Source: Dermanyssus gallinae
Lineage: Eukaryota; Arthropoda; Arachnida; Mesostigmata; Dermanyssidae
DNA length: 64,000 nucleotides
Assembly (NCBI GenBank): GCA_003439945.1
Contig: QVRM01002433.1
Location: forward strand, 414,501 to 478,500
Reading direction: 5' to 3'
Made by a program: the position numbers and the translations under genes. The first letter of the stretch is position 1, and each line of letters starts with the position of its first letter. Positions 12,100-64,000 of the stretch are shown here, piece after piece. Under the pieces are notes generated by a model. It did no database searches, was not told where the DNA came from, and saw nothing but the letters and a program-made list of their open reading frames with translations.

Positions 12100-13787
12100 C
12101 CAATTAAGCTGTGTATGCAACTAGGCATGTAATTTCAACTTAGAATTGTTTTCTTTGTGACACCGCAATTTTTATTACTCGTTACTTACTTAAATAATGT
12201 AAACAAATAAAAACGAAATCTTTTTTTTATCCAGAAGTGTAGCATTACCCTTGATTAATTATAGTAGCAACTATTTTCACCGATTTTTGTCTAAAGGAAG
12301 TTGAAAACGCATACATACACTTTCTTTCAGGAATAATTGCCACCACAGTGGTGCTCCTCTGCAAAAAATGTAACGTGTACCTAGCCATGGAGTATAAAAA
12401 ACGTTCCCTAACACGAGAGTATTGCTTCTTTCAAAAGCTCTTTGCTTTTCTGCCTGAGGCACGTATGCCCGGTCGGATCTAATTCGTTTTAAGTTTAAAC
12501 TAGCAAACTATCATGTTGTTCTTTGTATAATTAAAGTATACTCGGCGTGCCTAGTAAATGTTTACGTGCCTGCACCAGTCTAGTAAAAAATGTGTTTATT
12601 AAGTCTGATAGCAGCTTCATTCTAGGGTGGTTCGTCGCTAACAGAGCTGACTATCGCGAAGCTGTGCAATCGCTCTGCAAATTCAATAATGGTGGACTAG
12701 GAAACGAGGACAGCTGTGAGCAATGTTAGGAGCCAGTGGAGAACTAATAAATATTCCGAAGTTGTTGCTAATATCTTAGTGTTAGATTATACGTGTAGGT
12801 TGTGTTTAACAGTTACAAAAAATGGTTGTGTCTACCTACGTGTAGTCACTACACAGCTGACATTGTTTGTCACAAATGCCACTTCTCCAATTTCGGTACA
12901 TACCACTCAATATACGATTGATTCTCCTCTCTCTTGCAAAATGCTATCTTCCATGCCAAATACTAGATACTCATAGAACACACGTCTGTAGCAAAAACAT
13001 CAATAATCGAAAAGCCCATGTATCCTTCGAAAGGGGGTACAGGTATAATTTACAACATCTCATACTCGTTAACTGCCCAGCGCTATCGTATCCGGGAACT
13101 GACTGCAATTGGTTAAGTCATGTGTTAAAGCCTTTGAGGGTTTTCAATTTCTTTAAGCACACGAAAGTTGACTCAGTACTGCCAAACCGTTCAAAACCAA
13201 GAGCGAGTTTTTCACTATAGCTGTACAATTTTTCAGGCAGTTGTCCGGTGAATGTGATTTTAATTACATTGAGGCGTGAGCTATACGATGTGAATATGTT
13301 TGGCGCCTCAATTGTTTACAGAGGCAGAAACACATATACGGGCCACCTGGTTGTTCTGAAGCGTGCGTAATTTTTGCGAGAACTACCAGTTCACTAAAAT
13401 CCACCTCTGTTAAACTGAGCGAGTTTTGTTAAGCCCTTGACCCTTAATTACCTTCCAACTTTTAATTCTACCTACTCGGTCATACTCAGCTGAATATTTT
13501 GACGTCCTGTGCTCTTGACAGCTCTATGGCTTGCAGTGATCAAAGTGATATTATCCCCTCTTTGTCATCACTTTTAAAACCTGATTGCGTTTTACGTAAT
13601 CGTTCCTTCCACTCTGCTATATTTTAGCACATATTTTTTAAAAGACATAACGCAAATGTCTCTGCTCTTGAGCGGTATATCGCCAAATTATCCTTGATGT
13701 GATTTGCTATTTTATGCATAGGCAGTCTATTTTTGCCCATTCTGCTGACACCTTAGCCATTCGTCCAAACTTTTATACTGTTCACCC
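12100..13787. other. Intergenic DNA, possible weak LINE remnants
   Basis: The frame at 12867-13220 has no recognisable domain. Parts may belong to the LINE relic that becomes recognisable at 13788, but I cannot support a boundary. Confidence 0.35.
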
Positions 13788-14155
13788 GTATGGCATCCAT
13801 ATTTGTGTAAATACGTAGGTATAATTGAAAGTGTACAAAGGAGAATTTAAAAAAGACTCCACAGAAGATGTGACCTCAAAACGAACGATATTGTACTACC
13901 GCTCTTAATAGACACATTCAGAAAAAAATGACAGACGGGTTTTAGCTCAATTTGTGGGCGCTAGTTTTATTGATAATTTATTTGATGTAAAACCAAACTA
14001 TCGCAGAAGCCAAATAATGTATGTGCCCAGATGCGCGCTGCAAGAACGGAGCACACTAACCATATGTTCGCCTGGCTCGTGGCCAGAGATTTTCACAACA
14101 GGACGACTGCACAGGCTCCGCCTGCGCCCAGTCATTCCGTACCTTATATTTCATA
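13788..14155 (+). mobile_element. LINE relic, C-terminal segment
   Basis: VWHPYLCKYVGIIESVQRRI at about 13788-13847 fits the VVWxP....I..VQ+RF block that follows the reverse transcriptase of jockey/CR1-like LINEs. After it, weaker pieces (RCDLKTNDIVLPLL) follow in the same frame with stops. Assignment rests mainly on the one block. Confidence 0.45.
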
Positions 14156-14777
14156 AATAGAAGTGCTTTCTATTCTATTCTCACTAAGACTTTCTTTAAT
14201 AGAAGTGCAATATGCTCTTACTTACGTTTTTCTAGATTTTCCCAAATACTGCCTGATGTCCAGGTCCTTCGCCGTACTTCTTTATATCCTTCCGTGCTTC
14301 TATGCGTGAGTTGGTAGTGCCCAATAAACTTGATTAACTTAATGTCTTCCCTTCCAGCAAATAAATGTAGCAGCAGGACATTGACTATCCAGGCTCACAA
14401 ACAAAAACGAAAAAATCTTTGGAATCGAGCAGAATTCAGTTCTACACACGACAACGCCCCGTTTTTTTACAACGACGCTTCAACCGCCCAGGCCATTACG
14501 GCTACATAGTTAAGTGAGGTGTATGCACGGCAGGCAAATCCTGTCTAAAAGTAAAGACGGTGGCATGGTATATTGTGGTCTTCCACCAGCCCACATTAGG
14601 AAGACGTGGGTTTGATTATGCAAATCCTCTTTTGGCGTTATACAGACACAAAAACAGCCAACGTGTCAGCCGCTACGTCAAATTGTAGCGCACGTCAATC
14701 AGTGCCTGATTTGCCTCCCTTTGTTAATCGCCTCAGGTGTGAACTTTCTCTACTTGGCTATTTTGTAGGCTGTGTTC

Positions 14778-14823
14778 GGTCCAGACTTGCGTTTCCATGC
14801 AATAGGAAACGCAAGTCTGGACC
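14778..14823. repeat. Perfect 19-bp inverted repeat with 8-nt loop
   Basis: GGTCCAGACTTGCGTTTCC, then ATGCAATA, then the exact reverse complement. The arms are GC-richer than the surroundings. No transposon feature or gene is directly linked to it. Confidence 0.95.
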
Positions 14824-16744
14824 ATGTTTCTTGAACTAATTTGCGATGTCACACAGTTAGGAGTGCATTTCAAGTGCAAGATTTGATGAGACTCTAATAA
14901 GAGGCCAAGGTTAAAGAACGCTCGCCGATGGCATTTGTGGTCGAAAATTGGGCCGTAACTTTATACGTTGCTGGACGGCGGTTGAGACTGACAATAAGTG
15001 GTGAGTTGATATTGATTATCAAATTTTAAGCGTTTTTCGAAGTGCCGTGAGATGTTGCTTCGTCGCACGACGAAATGGCATGGTGGCAAAAAATCTGTTC
15101 ACCGCCCCGTAGAAAATGGAGCGGTTTAGCCAGTAGGGTTGCTGACATCGCATTGCTGCGTTTACTGTGGCATCTCTGCAGCTAGTAGAATTTTGCGGCC
15201 ATATACATGATAACTCGTGTAAGCCGTATTGTAAATCTTATGAATCAGCCTTTTTTAAGGCTGACTTTCTTACATTTGATGACGTGGTCTGGACGGCTAA
15301 TGCGCTAGTCATGGCTTGGCATCTGCCAGGGTGTCGCCGGAAGAGCTAGGAAGGCCAATACACGTAGAAACCAAAAAAATAAAAATAAAACGGGGCCAAA
15401 TCTGCAGACATCTCAACACGTGGAAACTCGCAAAGTAGGTGCGCAACATTGGACAGAGGTATAACAGTAATCGCGGTATTTGACACAGCGCCAACGTTCA
15501 AGTTCCCGACAAAACATCTCTGCCAGGCCTTTCAAGTCAATTTATTCAGATCACCACGGGTCATTTCTAGTCAAAACGAAGAATAGTGAAGCGTCACAGT
15601 ATTAATGTGGCGATATTCACATATGCACGTACTGAGAGACGAGTTCACCCTAATGCGATCGAGAATCTATCGTCCTCAGCCAGCTGGCGATAATAAAGCT
15701 GTTTATAGCACTACATGGAGCGCCAGTGACAGCTAGGTGACGAACTACGCGCCGCCCTATTGTAATGAGATTTATCGCTGCATAAAAGCACTCTGGGACT
15801 CGTATCGAAGAAGCGAACTAGTGCAAAACTTCTTGGGCCAGTCGGAAATACGATTGTGCTTTCGTATTTCCTTGTTGTCATGTAATGGGGAACTTCATAA
15901 TTGTGCTGCCGAAAGATGCTTGCAGAGCTGCTGTAATGCTGCACCGTCTCGTTTACTTTAGAATGTGCTATCTAGAACATAGCTAGTACGTCCCAAAGTA
16001 GACGGTAGTAAACGTTTTTGTTTATAATTTAGAACAATATATATAATGCTTCACGACGTTGCTGCTCGTCGACCTAGTTGCTCCTTCTGCGCGCCGTAGC
16101 CGCTCCATTGCTCATGCCCGTGAAGAAGTCCTGCCCGCCCCCTGGCGCGAAGGTCCGGGTCCATCCAGTCTCTCATAGTTCCGAGCACTGAGGTCGCGTT
16201 ACCTTTTTGGATCTCCAGGGACAGTCGCTGGGAGAAGAAAACGTGCGCCCTCTAGTAGGTAGTAAACTGTATGTGTGGCAGCCAGAGGAGGCAAGTAATG
16301 ACGTAAGGGTAGATGACTAAACGGAAAAAAGCGGTGCTCTCAGCGGAATCTCAAGGTGCCATAACACACAGCCATATATCTGCCGGGCACCTCTCCTGTA
16401 AGCGTTCTCTTGGTGTGCTCAGTGAGTTTACGTTGTCGTGAACCGAACTGCTCTCGGCCACATGATAATGATTAGTTACATAATCACCTCAATTTAAGGA
16501 TAATTATAAAGCTAATTATTATTTTCAGTTAACCACAGACGTGCAGACACAGGCGTAATTGCCTCTTTTGCTCTTCTCATGTATTATGTGTATGTATAGT
16601 AATGAGATATATGTCAATAATGAATTTGTCGTTCATTATGAAGCACGGTTGGTTTCTTAAAATTGTGACTATTTGTTAAACAGAAATACCTGAAAATGAT
16701 GCCGGATTCGAATGCCACTAAACCTATATATATATATATATACT
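14824..16744. other. Intergenic DNA, nothing recognised
   Basis: No open frame here shows a known domain and no RNA gene motif was seen. A (TA)n run sits at about 16725-16741, against the SINE that follows. Confidence 0.45.
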
Positions 16745-16942
16745 GAGCAAGATGGCTTAGTGGCAAAGCCTTTGCCTTGCATTCGGAAGGACTAGGTTCG
16801 AGACCCAGACCGGCCACTCTTAAATTGGTTTGCATGGTTTCCAATTTAGACAAGGTAAATGCCGGAGTGGATTAAAATTAGCCATGACATAAAAAAACCA
16901 TACATAGGCAATTGCCATACGGAAAAATCTTTTTAAAAAAAT

Positions 16943-16945
<3 letters not shown>
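16745..16945 (+). mobile_element. tRNA-derived SINE, family B
   Basis: The head (16745-16820) is tRNA-like: an A-box-like TGGCTTAGTGGC near 16753 and a B-box GGTTCGAGACC near 16795, with a CCTTGC..GGAAGG anticodon-arm-like stretch between them. An unrelated body with A-rich segments follows. (TA)n runs abut both sides, so no target duplication can be distinguished. It lacks a clean acceptor stem, so I do not call it a functional tRNA gene. Confidence 0.65.
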
Positions 16946-16973
<28 letters not shown>

Positions 16974-17723
16974 ATACATATATATATAGGAGGACGCTGT
17001 ACACTAAACGAAAATGCAAAAACTTATGTTCACAGATCAAGACTTAACAGTCCTTTAACAAACATAGTAAATTTAGAATAATTTCTAACTTTTATGTATT
17101 ACTTAGTAGTTACTTAAATTTAGTAATAACTAGCCTGTAATTTTGACTGGTCATATGTTTCAAGTTTTGTTCAACTTTTTGCCGGAGCCGGAGCGAGATA
17201 TCTACGAAAAATTGATTCGAGTTGCTGTTAGGATCTGAAAGGCACCGTTGACTTTAAATTGCTGAAACAAAACCAGACTCCATTAACTATCGATAAATCC
17301 ACAATGAATTGACCCAAACGCGGAGGAAACGAGCGCTTTTCTACTACGACCTCACGTACATTTACGTACCCTGCAAGTTTGAAAGCAGTTTAAAATAAAA
17401 GTTGTTTGGGCCCTGTTAGAGTATCATCGAAAACAGGAAGGAGTTTTGTTGTTATTTCTATTACAAATAAAACTTCTTACATCTGTGAAACGTGCTGTGT
17501 ACCATCTATGTAAACAGGTGCATTGTTTGTTCGGAACAAGCGGCACGCAATGTAAAATATGGTGTTTGACAAACATTATTACAAACAGTATATATATATG
17601 GAATGAATATCAAATTTTCTAGAGGCATCGTGGCGGTAAGAGTCAATCGACGAATGAAGGTTGTGGCGTTATACACTCGTTGTTAACCTACCAACAGCAG
17701 ATTTTGCGCTTTAAATGGGCGGT

Positions 17724-17725
17724 TA

Positions 17726-17785
<60 letters not shown>
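17724..17785. repeat. (TA)n array
   Basis: Pure TA with one TACATA interruption. Confidence 0.95.
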
Positions 17786-17786
<1 letters not shown>

Positions 17787-18847
17787 TTGACGCTTGACTG
17801 ATCTTTCGTCGAGTGCGACTGATTATAGCCCACTTCTCCTATATTCTTTAGGCTGGCAATGCTTTATGTTTGCCATTCATTCTATGAAGATATATCTCTG
17901 TTTTTCGTGGTGGCTTTCTCTCGCTGTCTCGCCCGCTGCGCTGTCTTCTCCCCTACTGTCTCCTACGATCTCGCTTGCCCGAACGCTGTCGGTTCAAGTT
18001 CGGGTCAAGAGCACTCAAAAATGGTCGATGCAGAACGAATCTTGTGAACCAGCAGCAGGACATACGGGATAAACAATGACTTGAAATCCATCACAAAATA
18101 TCGATATTGACCATCGGGGCCGGGCATCGAGCGCCAAAAGACGCCAGCGAGCTCTGTTGTCGCAAAGACTCAAGCCGTGCTGCCTGCTAGACGGGACTTC
18201 TGGCGGCATTGCCAAACAAAGTCTCCATTTTGATCCTAGATAACAGCGATATTGTGATAGTACCAATATTAGTTGTAGCAGCAGCAGTAGTAGTAATAAT
18301 AATACTAGCTGTCGTAATCCTACCGTTTATCCCGATTGAGACGGTCTGATGTTGTTTGAACCTCGTTGTTTTGATTAGGTTTTTTTTTTGTATAACGTTA
18401 CGAATCGTTTTTGATTAGCTGACCCGCGTAGCGGCGTTGCTCACTCGGTCAACGATTCAAGGCCGCCAACCAGCCCTGCGGCTTGAGTTGGGAAGATTAG
18501 GCGAGGTCCTAGGACGGGGGCAATGATGAATGCGATCGTGGACAGGCCTGGGCGCCACTTTCTACGCGCCCCGATTGCGAATCGGACAGGCGGGCATCGT
18601 ATAGCGGCTGTTTGACAGCAGTAGCGTGGCAATCGAGGCAGTTTTGGCAGACACTACTCGAGGCTCCGCAGTACGCCCTGAGAAGGTCGGCGGAGGTCGA
18701 GCTGAGAGAAAAACAGATAAGCGTTGGCTCCTCAACAATCTACACGTGTGAGAGACGTGTGAGAGACGTCTGAGAACAAACAGATTAATCCGTAATCAAA
18801 CCGTTCGGCGTTCTTCAAATCCGTGTGTATCATTGGCTTGATGTGAG
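17786..18847. other. Sequence 5' of the first receptor exon found
   Basis: Moderately GC-richer than its surroundings near 18000-18650, with frames on both strands (17794-18072 and 18015-18266) that I do not recognise. Upstream receptor exons could lie here, but I cannot identify any. No promoter is supported. Confidence 0.35.
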
Positions 18848-63140
<44,293 letters not shown>

Positions 63141-63188
63141 GTGGGTTAACTTCAATTATATGTAGTTATCGGCCTTCATCTAGGTGTA

Positions 63189-63704
63189 CAGGGTGCCCGG
63201 CAAAGTTTTCAAAGGCGATATAGGAAATTGTAGAGCTCGTTAAAACACATATATTTTCCACTAGAAAATCATCCCTAAGAAAAAAATTTAGTTATTTTAG
63301 TAACTTTGACGTTCAACACCTCAGTAACACCTACAGGTAATTATACATTTCGTGCCGAGTATTTTGGTGAAACTTTATGACGATTCGATCCGTAATTGCG
63401 AAGTTATTGAGGTTTTCCGGAGGGCATGTCGAAATTACGTACAGGCATAAATTACCTACTTCATCAAATAAATTACTCTAGGTCATTAATGGATGCACTT
63501 GATTGAGAAAACGTGATTACTCCGTAACCACGGATCGGATCGCCATTGATTATTCTGAAATGTGCAATGTATATGTCAGCGATGTGATTATCTGCTTTAA
63601 TAGGGTTATTATTTAATAGGTAATCATGCTCTATTGGAAAAGACTACTTGCTTAAACGAGCTCCACAATTTTCTAGGCTTTAGAAAACATTTTCGGACAC
63701 TCTG
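63189..63704. mobile_element. Foldback (MITE-like) element 3
   Basis: 516 bp, starts CAGGGTGCCCGGCAAAG, ends with a weaker inverse ...GGACACTCTG, and shares TTGTAGAGCTCGTTAA near its left end and AACGAGCTCCACAATTTTCTA near its right end. TA flanks both sides. It is shorter and more diverged than elements 1 and 2 and lies just after exon 9. Confidence 0.8.
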
Positions 63705-64000
63705 TATATATATATATATATATATCTTAGTTTACACTTATTGTATGAGGCGTAACGCAGTAGTGAACTCGCAACGAGTATCGACTGTGCTATTCTGCAT
63801 CACTGGCCAAATTAGATTGTGAACCTGTTTTAAAGAGGCCAGGGCCCGTCTGAGGCATTTAAAAGACGAGAGATTTCAACTAACTACAGTAGTTGGTGGT
63901 GCATTCACTTTTATCTAGCGACCTAAGCTAACAGACCTTTTAAAAGTATTGAATTAAAGTCGAATAATTGTCATGTATATGCATACGTGAACACATGTTT
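63705..64000. other. Window end, nothing recognised
   Basis: A TA run (about 63705-63725) followed by unassigned sequence. No exon completing M4 could be identified. Confidence 0.5.

Noticed and set aside
16745..16820. Possible functional tRNA gene
   Set aside because: A and B boxes are present but the acceptor stem does not pair and a SINE body follows.

Overview
The window is eukaryotic, most likely from an arthropod and probably a chelicerate such as a mite or tick. Its only recognisable host gene is a spliced, long-intron ionotropic receptor (IR, a divergent ionotropic glutamate receptor) of the kind expanded in arthropods. The rest is AT-rich intergenic and intronic DNA with many (TA)n and (AAT/ATT)n runs and several families of retrotransposons, DNA transposons and tRNA-derived SINEs. 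The taxon is an inference from the IR and the repeat families; no species-diagnostic sequence was seen.

Layout: 1-18.8 kb has no host gene that I can recognise. It holds two SINEs of one family (1981-2167 and 9397-9580, each with a 12-bp target-site duplication), a second SINE type (16745-16945), two adjacent 3' ends of a non-LTR retrotransposon with a restriction-like endonuclease (4334-5057, 5222-5399), a decayed jockey/CR1-like LINE with a 20-bp terminal repeat (7433-9033), a second LINE relic near 13.8 kb, and a decayed Tc1-like transposase end near 11.9 kb.

From 18.8 to 63.1 kb nine + strand exons can be chained with matching intron phases into about 399 codons. They give ligand-binding lobe S1 (18848-34618), M1 and the pore helix (42626-42790), M3 and early S2 (44055-44269), late S2 (44691-49634) and the start of the last membrane helix (62997-63140). 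The N-terminus and the end of the final helix were not found. Introns hold most of the mobile DNA: more copies of the restriction-like-endonuclease LINE, LINE and mariner fragments, a U1 snRNA-like sequence (33795-33956), three TA-flanked foldback elements, and a Tc1-like transposon with intact termini but a broken transposase (40567-42153).

The 13.4-kb intron 49635-62996 carries a block of minus-strand retrotransposons: a 5'-truncated R1-clade copy with a perfect 14-bp target-site duplication (49757-52036), a nearly full-length R1-clade copy (about 52565-57600), and an R2-type element whose reverse transcriptase/endonuclease frame is open for about 1000 codons (57630-60640), with its amino-terminal zinc-finger part in another frame (60638-61225). 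Several frame breaks in these elements fall in or next to homopolymer runs, so either replication slippage or sequence error could explain them. Just 5' of the last receptor exon, a 198-bp segment containing the splice acceptor and first 64 nt of that exon is duplicated almost perfectly.
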